DNA of 51,427 nucleotides from an uncultured Alphaproteobacteria bacterium (GTDB taxonomy: Bacteria; Pseudomonadota; Alphaproteobacteria; RF32; CAG-239). A program made the position numbers and the translations under genes. The stretch's first letter is position 1. Every line of letters starts with the position of its first letter. Below, in pieces: positions 42,401-48,911 of the stretch. The stretch lies in the NCBI GenBank assembly GCA_944390905.1, contig CALXRR010000007.1, positions 1-51,427 on the forward strand, in the 5' to 3' direction. The notes beneath the pieces were generated by a model, which searched no databases, had not been told where the DNA came from, and worked only from the letters and a program-made list of their open reading frames with translations.

Positions 42401-44176
42401 AGCCATACCGAACCCGTTGACAGAGTCAATGTTGATGGTTCCTGCATTTGTAAGGGTAGGGGCATGAGATCCATCGGTAAATTCAGAGTTTGTACCTTGG
42501 CCAGTAACAGCCAACATACCATAAGTACCGTTTCCGCCGCTAATATCAATAGAAGAATTGTTTGTGATGGTTCCTCCATGTACGGACTGCATACCGGCAA
42601 CATTATCTGTTACCGTATTATCAGCATCACCGGCGTCGGTAATATTAATATCAATTATAGCTCCGTTAGTAGCAATAGTATTACCATCGGCCCGCATACC
42701 CACGATACCGCCGATTCCCTGCAATAGATAAGAAGTCCCGTCTTCACTTGCCGCATTATAAGTTCCGGTTCCGCTCAAAGCAACGTTGAGTACAATTTTA
42801 CCCAAATTATCCAAGTAAACAAAACCTGCTCTGGAAAGCAACATAGAACCATTTAAGAACTCATCTTCAATCCAACTTCCCATGCCCACCAAAGAAGTCT
42901 GTACTTCACGGTTATTAGCATTAATTCCCAGTTGAATAGTTCCGTTATTCTGTACGTTAGTCTTAGAATACGGCGGGTTTTCTTGATTTACAATCTGTCC
43001 ACGCATACCGGTCATAGTTCCGGCAGAAGTTGAAGTCGATTGGTCTTGCCCGGTAATAGATCCATTGTTTATAATTGTAGAAGAAGTATCAGCATACATT
43101 CCAATTACACCATGATTATCTTTCGAGCCCAAATAATTCATGGTAATCTGCCCGTTTGTAGCATTTGTCGCAGTAGAGTTCTGGCTTGCAATCATACCAA
43201 TTGTGCCATTTGCTGCATTAATATTGATTTTAGAATAGTTGTTAGCTTTACTATCAGCTAAGGCAACCAAAGCAGTAGTATTATTTCCTAAAGTTATAAT
43301 ATAATCTTTAGACGGATCATAACGAGGATTCGTCACATCATAACCATTGTTAACCGTAGATCCATATACACCTTTCATTGCGGCTTGAATATAGTTTCCA
43401 TAATCCAGAGCGCTGGTGTTAAAATCAATCAAATCCGTAAGCTTCGTTGGTAAGCCGTCAACTACAACTTGAGAGTCGTTAGATATAGACCAACCGTTCG
43501 GATTGTTTCCGCCCAAGTTATAATCCGGAGCCGCACCGTTAGTAATAGTTCCGCCGTTAATTTCGAGTAATATGGCAGGGTCATAAGGATTCGTTGACGG
43601 ATAGCTAGGTCTTGAAGTTCCGGCTAAAGAACCAAGACTATAATCTGTCGTCGGATATACAGGAATAAATACATCATTACTGCCGCCACCGCCGCCGCCT
43701 AAAGCCAGAGCCAAACCTCCTCCGAGCAAGACTGCACCCAAAGCCCACCAAGTAGCCGAAGAGAACATAAATTCCTCTTCGCCCATATAAGCATAAGCTT
43801 CACGAGAGTTGGCCGTAGTCGGTACCACACGTTTAGAAGCCAAGAAAGAGTCGTAATATCCTTCACGCAGATTTCTAACACAAGGATGATAAGGATTAGC
43901 CCCCGCAGCACGCAGAGTATTATAAGCGGTATAGTTTCGTTGGATAATAGCATGACAAAGGGCAGTATTTCCATATCTATCCAAAGTATCAATATTCAAA
44001 CCTCGCTGCATAGCAGCACGCAAAGCCCGCACATTGCCCTGAGTCGCCAAAGTATACATCTGAGCATTGCTAATTGGTGGCAGATAAGCCTGCGCCGGAA
44101 GACTCGCAAACAAAAAAGCGTAGACAGTCACAAAATATATGACTTTTCTAAGTTTTATGAATACATTAGCCAACAT
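36428..44176 (-). CDS. Giant autotransporter with N-terminal ankyrin repeats and C-terminal beta-barrel
   Basis: A 2582-aa outer-membrane protein, one-eighth of the window. It has a signal peptide (KVIYFVTVYAFLFASLPAQA), then about two ankyrin repeats (YTLATQGNVRALRAAMQRGL, DRYGNTALCHAIIQRNYTAY) at 38-105, a hydrophobic glycine-rich segment (TWWALGAVLLGGGLALALGG) at about 140-160, and a passenger of about 2000 residues made of degenerate units such as NNGTITITN...GSYGI, typical of a beta-helix. An acidic linker (SDEDTANSDSDTSEVD) leads to a C-terminal barrel from about 2315 that ends in AGLGYKF, with the terminal Phe expected for BAM recognition. Function is likely adhesion or surface interaction (inference). 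It needs BAM (BamE is encoded here). The start has only a weak AGGA upstream; no closer ATG exists. Confidence 0.92.
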   Translation of the reverse strand: MLANVFIKLRKVIYFVTVYAFLFASLPAQAYLPPISNAQMYTLATQGNVRALRAAMQRGLNIDTLDRYGNTALCHAIIQRNYTAYNTLRAAGANPYHPCVRNLREGYYDSFLASKRVVPTTANSREAYAYMGEEEFMFSSATWWALGAVLLGGGLALALGGGGGGSNDVFIPVYPTTDYSLGSLAGTSRPSYPSTNPYDPAILLEINGGTITNGAAPDYNLGGNNPNGWSISNDSQVVVDGLPTKLTDLIDFNTSALDYGNYIQAAMKGVYGSTVNNGYDVTNPRYDPSKDYIITLGNNTTALVALADSKANNYSKININAANGTIGMIASQNSTATNATNGQITMNYLGSKDNHGVIGMYADTSSTIINNGSITGQDQSTSTSAGTMTGMRGQIVNQENPPYSKTNVQNNGTIQLGINANNREVQTSLVGMGSWIEDEFLNGSMLLSRAGFVYLDNLGKIVLNVALSGTGTYNAASEDGTSYLLQGIGGIVGMRADGNTIATNGAIIDINITDAGDADNTVTDNVAGMQSVHGGTITNNSSIDISGGNGTYGMLAVTGQGTNSEFTDGSHAPTLTNAGTINIDSVNGFGMASYNGGASINTGTITLAQQGTGIQHNTGIITNSGSIVLENGGVGLSMTQNGNIVNELNGTIQIDNSLANASAPSDENADSIIESVGILQQNGNVTNNGTITITNTTGAQNTVSYGIKSAKGNVTSTNSITISDALDSYAIAAENGSITNSGAITINNTDGALDGVGYGLKTTTGNISNSAAISISNKNESYAIATTNGNVVNQGDLTVTGNSGGASQTGYGINVGSGSITNNGDVTVTNVVNGYGIATANGNIDNNNAIAVTNTTGSNNSVAYGISGGNGYINNNNTITITNANEGYGIYTSNGNVTNNGNITLTNSQQTQNKTSYGIKADKGSVYNDANIYMNVTGDTTQGTAYTQGSYGIWGGEANITNAANREIVFSLQGNGMYTESGSNDNYGTITMQKGGTGMGTASGNATNHDTGTISMEDTGIGMSSGLGTATNDGTININGSLSTGMQSENMAVNNNIINVNGYGSKGMSVVADNAYITNNGEITIDVSNAQSVQNYGMYGETGLRARMVNNNNISITGRPYTSTTTNQAYGMYLDHGEASNYGNITIDEIFGYGMYQNSGGTLDNYDEINLNYGGIGMGSGGNPDTSTVPNESAAMTNHTGATITINGQSSYGMKGDGVATAWNDGTIKITGDDSYGIYTTNGEGVNTNSITMNSSGSTGMASVSANTTNKATGTITIKGEDSVGMSTESGGTTADSQYGAVNEGIINIETTASNSTGMTVTGNGVANNKNQINVMASNSSGMLAQGDGGKVTNSGMINISGDTAYGMESTAGTATNSGQIVINSDNSYGMYANGDSAQIVNGANGIITIDDASNSTYAMYVNNGEGINDGTLAFDKQGMVAMYVGTGSITNNNTINLIGDNSVGMYGSEQNGATLTNNAGKSGPIDYEDLPTFSTSQGIIVSGTNSTGMKAGGNTTATNAENGVITVKGTDSYGMVATGVIQDGQNVQGTAINNGIIIVEDPSSDALYADGGIVENGVSGMIYTQGSTAINVNSGSGVNRGIIRNDSGNFVAMALKAGSIENRGQIILNGNDSVGMQINGSGTANNSLASSIIEVNGENSIGMQASNGTATNKGTINVNGGTGSVAMQADGGTIVNNSGSSDGTTGNGALTSSVENGILMLVNSGSGANSGVISSGTLGLTAMRAVTGSISNSGTISLSGNSAVGMNAVNGSAQNTGTINISGSQGSAMTATGSGSATNSGEISVDSADGYAMYADGGTIINASGGTISTAGSSALFVQSGSAQNQGNIDIANRSFHAIHVVNGSGSNSGTITLGGDGASGIYILAGSATNASGKIELTGNSAYGINGADGTNVNITNSAEISVANGIGIANDSGSITNAETGKILDSLIGITTESGKAENYGTITASQIGMQSTGRGNLYNYADAVINVSGPNGVGMSISGGGTATNDGTINVTGKYGMQASGSGSSIVNSGTINLTNGEYGMYATGGASATNTGTIELTGGQASLSNAMSCVGGGTCLNNGTVIVNGETVWEDGQTPSTTGYSMLRNSLDGYSIGPNGKFVVQNTSGTLKIDSSVTQGSLDTEYTIKNALKTDTIQNVSLLSSAWMSPSLRESEPVISDEDTANSDSDTSEVDTNSGTIDVAQDASSSTSSGSEMKSYDIVIQKNRLTNVLAGQTGIQDVSVLNSLDDAYEAGRNSQVFDVMKTAYTASDLNNTIKKELGLDFFANFAKQNLDVIKSADRQMNTALFNNNSDKDVRFTTGYDFMSRRQDATAYQTDYEDQAHSVFGMLDKKFNNNFRYGIGVLMSNYTSDYDSEASSRDELMIQVLLPLSLQFDNTKLVSIPRFGMGFGEYTRRTQSGKYEADTTNYYYGITNELRHNFDMGWFGLEPTLEFNILGMHQDKIKESGALQVDAVDSLSIEAGAGLYATKLFEFGEGHNLKLRAGGTIYQELADPYKAPNARLRDANIYYSINSYDADRTRGVLSLRADYNYQKFNFYGELNKYIETDDAYSINAGLGYKF

Positions 44177-44307
44177 CAGATTATACAGTTCCTATAAAAA
44201 AAGCTCCATAAAAGACCTTACAAATATACAAGGTTAATATTTTTTTAACAAAAGGAACATTTAGCGTCAACGCAAGGCCAAAAGTTATACCACGTTTTTT
44301 TGATATA

Positions 44308-44338
44308 TAAAAAAGCCGAGCATTACATCTCGGCTTTA
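44308..44338 (-). terminator. Intrinsic terminator after the CNNM gene
   Basis: On the minus strand AAAGCCGAG/CTCGGCTTT (44313-44321/44330-44338) with an 8-base loop is followed by TTTTTTAT. It lies six bases past the stop of the CBS-domain gene and separates it from the autotransporter. Confidence 0.9.
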
Positions 44339-44344
44339 AGTAGG

Positions 44345-45382
44345 TTATTCACCGCTGATTTCGGCAATACCTTTCAGCTCTTTTTTCTTTTTCCATTTCA
44401 TTTTTGCATATAGCTGCAAATCGGCAATTTGGTCGGTTTCATCCAAAATCTCTTTACCGAGGATAGTTTCGATAATATCTTCCATGGTAATGATACCGTC
44501 CCAATTTTCATATTCGTCAATCACCAAAGCCATATGGTTTCTGTCATTCAGCATGAACGACAACACGGTTTCAAGCTTTGCTTCAGGGCTAAAGCTGCGC
44601 ATAGGTCTGGCAAAATCCTCTACCACATCAGTATCTTTAGCTTTATAAGAGCTCGATTTGTGAATATATCCGAGGTAGCGTTGCTCTTTTTCATCAATAA
44701 TCGGAAATCTAGAAAAAGGCGTAGAGGTTAAAAACTTATCAAATTCTTTGATAGTCATACCGGGGCGCACGGTGTGAACGACGGTTCTTGGCGTCATAAC
44801 ATCACCGACTTTAACATTTTGTAGGTTTACCACATTGTTAATAACGCGATATTCATTGTCATTTAATACCTTTTCATCCCGTCCGATTTTAGCCAAAGCC
44901 TTAATTTCATCTTTAACATCAGAACCTTCTGCCGAGCCAAAGATACCCATAATCAAGTCCGAGATAATCAAAAACGGCTTCAAAATCACAATCATGATGT
45001 GCAAAGTCACACACATAGTCGGGATAAGCTTTTTCCAATATTTAGCGCCGATTGTCTTAGGCAATATTTCAGACAACACCAAAATCGCCAAAGTCATAAT
45101 ACCTGATGCAAGTCCCAAATAAGCTTGCCCATAGATTGCAGCCACCTGCGCACCAACACCAGCCGCACCAACAGTGTGAGCAATGGTATTAAGTGTCAAA
45201 ATAGCCGCCAACGGGGTGTCAATATTTTGTTTAAGTTTAGATACTTTTTTATACCACTTAGGGCTTTTTTCTTCCAATTGAGCAATATAACTCGGAGTTA
45301 TAGAAAGCAACGCCGCTTCCATTACTGAACAAATAAAAGATATAGCAATCGCCAGCGTTGCGAATAAAATAAGCAATAACAT
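44345..45382 (-). CDS. CNNM/HlyC-CorC-type membrane protein with CBS domains
   Basis: A 345-aa membrane protein. The DUF21/CNNM transmembrane domain (1-165) has about four hydrophobic segments (LLLILFATLAIAISFICSVM, SGIMTLAILVLSEILPKTIG, MCVTLHIMIVILKPFLIISD). A tandem CBS pair follows: VGDVMTPRTVVHTVRPGMTI and RFPIIDEKEQRYLGYIHKSS, then ALVIDEYENWDGIITMEDII. The C-terminal transporter-associated CorC domain is missing or reduced to a short basic tail. CNNM members take part in Mg2+ or Co2+ transport; a specific substrate is not shown. It is divergent from the VanX-type gene. Confidence 0.9.
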   Translation of the reverse strand: MLLLILFATLAIAISFICSVMEAALLSITPSYIAQLEEKSPKWYKKVSKLKQNIDTPLAAILTLNTIAHTVGAAGVGAQVAAIYGQAYLGLASGIMTLAILVLSEILPKTIGAKYWKKLIPTMCVTLHIMIVILKPFLIISDLIMGIFGSAEGSDVKDEIKALAKIGRDEKVLNDNEYRVINNVVNLQNVKVGDVMTPRTVVHTVRPGMTIKEFDKFLTSTPFSRFPIIDEKEQRYLGYIHKSSSYKAKDTDVVEDFARPMRSFSPEAKLETVLSFMLNDRNHMALVIDEYENWDGIITMEDIIETILGKEILDETDQIADLQLYAKMKWKKKKELKGIAEISGE

Positions 45383-45567
45383 AATTTAGCTTTTTTTACA
45401 TCCTTACAGTTTACGATAGCCGCTATGATACACCAAAATACTAAAAAATAAAGTAAAATTTTATAGATATACATTATAGGTTTGGCAGCTTTGGTTGACA
45501 AACATCAAAAATTATCCTACAACAAAGCAAGATATTAATTATTTTGTTTAATTTAAAAGATACACAA

Positions 45568-46212
45568 ATGAAGTTACAAGAAATCACCACTAATGAGTTT
45601 TTTACGGTAGATATGATGTACGCCGGCGTTAATAATATGCTGCGCACCAATATCTACGAGCGGGTAGGGCTGGGCAATCGCTGCTTTGTCTGCGATGATA
45701 TGTATGCTTGCTTGCAAAGGTTGGCGCCCATGCTGTGGCAAAGAGGTCTTAAGCTCAAAATATGCGATGCTTATCGCCCGCCGTTGGCACACCGCTTGAT
45801 GAAAGAGATTATTCCGATGTCAGGCTTTTTTGCCGCCGAGCCGGAAAAATCTCAGCATTGCCATGCCAGCGCGGTTGATGTCAGCTTGATTAACGCCGCC
45901 ACGGGGCAAGAATTATCTTTTCCTTGTGAGGTCGACGCCTATACCCCTTATTTTGCCGAGCAAATAGCCCTAGGCAAATGGGACGAGTTCCGCACCCACC
46001 TTGAAAAAGCCAAATATTCGTGGGTAGGCCTCAGTCCGCAAGATGCCGCCCTAATTGCCAACCGCAGCTTGTTGCGAGACTTGATGGAACAAGCCGGACT
46101 TCAAGCTTTGGAGCACGAGTGGTGGCACTTTAACCTTCCGGATAAAGATAAATATCCGATGGTTGATTTCGGCCTTGTTGATGGACAATTTTGCTTTAGC
46201 GCACAAAAATAG
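45568..46212 (+). CDS. D-alanyl-D-alanine dipeptidase, VanX/DdpX family (M15D)
   Basis: A zinc dipeptidase that splits D-Ala-D-Ala, used in peptidoglycan turnover or recycling. The 214-aa product has CDAYRPPLAHRLMKEI, the zinc-binding SQHCHASAVDVSL and the catalytic-Glu/third-ligand motif EHEWWHFNLPDK. No signal peptide is visible, so it is cytoplasmic like VanX and DdpX. ATG 45568 is used because the longer frame (TTG 45544) has no ribosome-binding site. No vanA/vanH-type neighbours exist, so it is not a vancomycin-resistance cluster; a nutritional D-Ala-D-Ala role is more likely. Confidence 0.9.
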   Translation: MKLQEITTNEFFTVDMMYAGVNNMLRTNIYERVGLGNRCFVCDDMYACLQRLAPMLWQRGLKLKICDAYRPPLAHRLMKEIIPMSGFFAAEPEKSQHCHASAVDVSLINAATGQELSFPCEVDAYTPYFAEQIALGKWDEFRTHLEKAKYSWVGLSPQDAALIANRSLLRDLMEQAGLQALEHEWWHFNLPDKDKYPMVDFGLVDGQFCFSAQK

Positions 46213-46213
46213 C

Positions 46214-46242
46214 TTGACAAATTTTGTCCATAAGTGTAAAAA
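46214..46242 (+). promoter_or_regulatory. Sigma-70 promoter for hypothetical gene 46287-46697
   Basis: TTGACA (46214-46219), 17-base spacer ending in TG, TAAAAA (46237-46242), so an extended -10 type. It starts right after the dipeptidase stop codon. Confidence 0.55.
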
Positions 46243-46286
46243 AATAAGTAATTAAATATTATTGTTAAACCTAAATTTATATCATT

Positions 46287-46697
46287 ATGAACAAGTGGAA
46301 AAAAAGACTAGTAAAAATTATTCGGCACATCAACTGCCTTGGTTTGAGCAAAGAAAAGATTAGTTATGTTGATTTGGTCAGAGAGATTAAGCCTCTCTTT
46401 CCTGAACTCGACAATCCGGTGCTTTATCTGGTTGTTCACTCAACTGATAAAAAGGAGAACATCTTCTTAGGCGTTCCCGACGGAAACAAGCTCTATCTGG
46501 TCAACAATTTGCGTCAGCATTGCAAGACCTCAACATTACAGGCCGAAGCCGATAAGTACAACCTGCAGGAATTCAGACGTGCGGTGATAATCAACCACGA
46601 ACAAGGCTATAGGCTCATTATTGAATGTCCCGCTACTGAAGGCAAAACCTTGGAGTTTATTGAGGGGATGGGGCAAGTCTGGGCCAAAAAAGTCTGA
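46287..46697 (+). CDS. Hypothetical protein (136 aa)
   Basis: No family recognised. The product is a small soluble alpha/beta protein: basic N-terminal helix (MNKWKKRLVKIIRHINCLGL), then ISYVDLVREIKPLFPELDNP, strands VLYLVVHS and IFLGVPDGNKLYLVNN, helix STLQAEADKYNLQEFRRAVI and a final AKKV. No catalytic motif, membrane segment or export signal stands out. It has its own promoter and is closed by a strong terminator, so it is monocistronic. It sits between a dipeptidase and comEC, with no obvious link to either. Confidence 0.75.
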   Translation: MNKWKKRLVKIIRHINCLGLSKEKISYVDLVREIKPLFPELDNPVLYLVVHSTDKKENIFLGVPDGNKLYLVNNLRQHCKTSTLQAEADKYNLQEFRRAVIINHEQGYRLIIECPATEGKTLEFIEGMGQVWAKKV

Positions 46698-46707
46698 TTA
46701 AACCACT

Positions 46708-46750
46708 AAAAAAGTTGTCAAGTCTGTAGATGCTTGGCAACTTTTTTTTT
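46708..46750 (+). terminator. Intrinsic terminator before comEC
   Basis: Stem AAAAAAGTTGTCAAG/CTTGGCAACTTTTTT with a 10-base loop, followed by further Ts. It lies 11 bases after the hypothetical gene. Because it falls in the longest possible comEC frame it supports the later start at 46794. Confidence 0.9.
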
Positions 46751-46793
46751 GCAATTTAAGCCAAACGGAGTATTATGCCCCTCGGAGGATAAG

Positions 46794-48836
46794 ATGCTTA
46801 ACCGCTTATCAGAACTTTTATACGCTGAAAAAGACCGCTGGATACCATGGATTCCGGTGCTGTTTGGCGTGGGGATAGGCTTATACTTTGCGTTACCGGC
46901 AGAGCTTTCGATATGGTGGACGCTTGGCGTCATAGAGCTGTTGATAATCCTCACATGGCTCAATCGGTTTCATCCGGAGAGGCTCCTTTGTATAGCAATT
47001 GTCAGCTTAATTACTGCAGGCTTCACCAATGTCCAACTTCAAGCCGTATATATCAGTAAAGTCCCGATGGTGTCTTCACCCCAAACCCTGTATTTGAAAG
47101 GACGCGTGGCTGAAGTAGATTACAATACCAAGGGTAATGTCCGCTTGCTAATGTATGATGTCTCTGATTTTGATGACCAGCCACTGCCTGGCAAATATAA
47201 AATAACCCTAATGAGCAAACAAACCCCCGTCGTTGAGGGTGATTGCGTTGAAATGGTTGCCAAAATTATGCCTCCGTTTCCAACCTCAACCATTCGGGGT
47301 TATCAGTATGACCGCCGCATCTTTTTTGAGGGGATAAAAGGCACGGGCTACGCCATCAGCCGCGGCATAAAGCTTGATTGCCCGACACCTGCATCTTTGG
47401 GTAGTGCTTATACCGCCGGAGTAGAACACCTCCGTGATGATATTGTAAAGCGAATAAAGTCTGTCTTGCCTGCAGATGAAGCCGCCATTGCCGCAGCCAT
47501 CATTGCCGGAGACCGCGGCCATATGAGCCCAACCCTTATCCGTAATTATCAAGATTCCGGCTTAGCGCATTTCTTGTCCATTTCGGGCTTGCATATGAGT
47601 ATGCTTGCCGGTTTGATGTTCTTTTTGATAAGGCTGGTTATAGCCCTCATTCCGCCGTTAGCCTTGCGCTATGATTCCAAAATCATCAGTGCTTGGAGCG
47701 CCATATTTATCAGCGCGGTTTATTTGGTCATATCCGGAGCCACGGTTCCGACGCAACGCGCGTTTATTATGACCTTTATTGTATTGCTTGGCGTATTGTT
47801 CAGCCGTCGGGCGATTTCGATGCTGACGATTTCTTGGGCTGCGATGATAGTCTTGATATTAGCACCTGATGCCTTGGTCGGAGCCAGTTTTCAGATGTCT
47901 TTTGCAGCGGTTGTAGCCTTGATAGCTTTTTATGAAAGGTTTGCCGCTCCTCTGCATCATTTTTTGAACGGAGGCACGGTTGAGCGGCGCATATCAGTAG
48001 CCAAACGCCTGCCGAGACTGATTTTTGCCTATATTGTAGGGATTTTGGTTTCTGACTTTATCGCCAGCGCCGCCACCTTGCCGTTTTCAATTTATCATTT
48101 CAACCGTATTGCTTTGTATACGACGTTGGGCAACTTGCTTGCCGGTCCGGTAATAGGTTTGCTGATAATGCCGTTTGTATTGATAGTTTTGCTGTTGATG
48201 CCCTTCGGTTTAGACTATTGGCCGTTAAAGATTTTGGGCTTTGGAATAGGGCTGGCAAACGATATTACGGCCTATGTAGCCTCGCTCCCCGGAGCCGGAA
48301 TGGCCTTGCTTGGAATGCCGATGTGGGGATTGATATTGATTTCATTGGGTGGATTATGGCTCTGCTTGTGGCAAAAACCGTGGCGGATGTTAGGCTGGAT
48401 AGGGATTGTTGCCGGCAGCTTGAGTATGCTTAGCATTTCAGTTCCTGATGTTTTGGTTGACAATAGCGGCAAGGCGGTCGCGGTCAAGGACGAGCAGGGC
48501 AATATGATAGTTTTGCCAAGCCGCGGCAAAAATTTTGTAAAATCAATCTGGCAAGAAAAGAGCGCCAGCCCCAAGTTGAGCGAGGAACAAACTAAAACCT
48601 TGCGTAAAATTTGGCAAGGTAAGAAGATTGATAAAACTTGGCTCGATTTGGAGTGCAATAAAAAGGAATGCACCTACCGCAATAGAGTTACCATCATCAA
48701 AAACCAAGGCGTAAAGATTGACGGACAAAGATTTGATACCCAGCATACTTTGGGCGGAGAAATCAGACTAAACCCACAGGACGCCGAGATAAGAAGCATC
48801 CGCGAACATATCGGCCACAGATATTGGAACAGCTAA
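46794..48836 (+). CDS. comEC: ComEC/Rec2-family DNA uptake channel protein without metallo-beta-lactamase domain
   Basis: An inner-membrane channel protein for single-stranded DNA uptake in competence. The 680-aa product begins with hydrophobic segments (WIPVLFGVGIGLYFALPAEL), a soluble OB-like domain with GDCVEMVAKIMPP, and the conserved competence domain with GDRGHMSPTLIRNYQDSGLA, HFLSISGLHMSMLAGLMFFL and SAVYLVISGATVPTQRAF. About nine membrane helices follow. The C-terminal about 110 residues lack the HxHxDH metal site of full-length ComEC, a reduction common in Alphaproteobacteria. Start ATG 46794 has a perfect GGAGG six bases upstream. No other competence genes are in the window. Confidence 0.9.
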   Translation: MLNRLSELLYAEKDRWIPWIPVLFGVGIGLYFALPAELSIWWTLGVIELLIILTWLNRFHPERLLCIAIVSLITAGFTNVQLQAVYISKVPMVSSPQTLYLKGRVAEVDYNTKGNVRLLMYDVSDFDDQPLPGKYKITLMSKQTPVVEGDCVEMVAKIMPPFPTSTIRGYQYDRRIFFEGIKGTGYAISRGIKLDCPTPASLGSAYTAGVEHLRDDIVKRIKSVLPADEAAIAAAIIAGDRGHMSPTLIRNYQDSGLAHFLSISGLHMSMLAGLMFFLIRLVIALIPPLALRYDSKIISAWSAIFISAVYLVISGATVPTQRAFIMTFIVLLGVLFSRRAISMLTISWAAMIVLILAPDALVGASFQMSFAAVVALIAFYERFAAPLHHFLNGGTVERRISVAKRLPRLIFAYIVGILVSDFIASAATLPFSIYHFNRIALYTTLGNLLAGPVIGLLIMPFVLIVLLLMPFGLDYWPLKILGFGIGLANDITAYVASLPGAGMALLGMPMWGLILISLGGLWLCLWQKPWRMLGWIGIVAGSLSMLSISVPDVLVDNSGKAVAVKDEQGNMIVLPSRGKNFVKSIWQEKSASPKLSEEQTKTLRKIWQGKKIDKTWLDLECNKKECTYRNRVTIIKNQGVKIDGQRFDTQHTLGGEIRLNPQDAEIRSIREHIGHRYWNS

Positions 48837-48905
48837 CCCCTCTACCTTTCCCTTTGAGGAAAGAGGACGACGACAGAGCCGTCGGAAGAGGGGAGACAAG
48901 CGCCC
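48837..48905. repeat. Composite palindromic repeat, copy 2
   Basis: The CCCCTCT...GAGGAAAGAGG hairpin (48837-48866) is followed by GACGAC...GCCGTCGG (imperfect) and GAAGAGGGG, then AAGCGCCCC. The order matches copies 1 and 3. It lies between convergent comEC and prfC and starts at the base after the comEC stop. Confidence 0.7.
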
Positions 48906-48911
48906 CAGCTT

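Noticed and set aside
36490..43992. Open frames on both strands within the autotransporter passenger
   Set aside because: Repetitive Asn/Thr/Gly codons produce long frames elsewhere; none has start signals or family features.
45568..46212. Vancomycin-resistance (van) cluster
   Set aside because: Only a VanX-type dipeptidase is present; no vanA/vanH ligase or dehydrogenase or two-component system is nearby.
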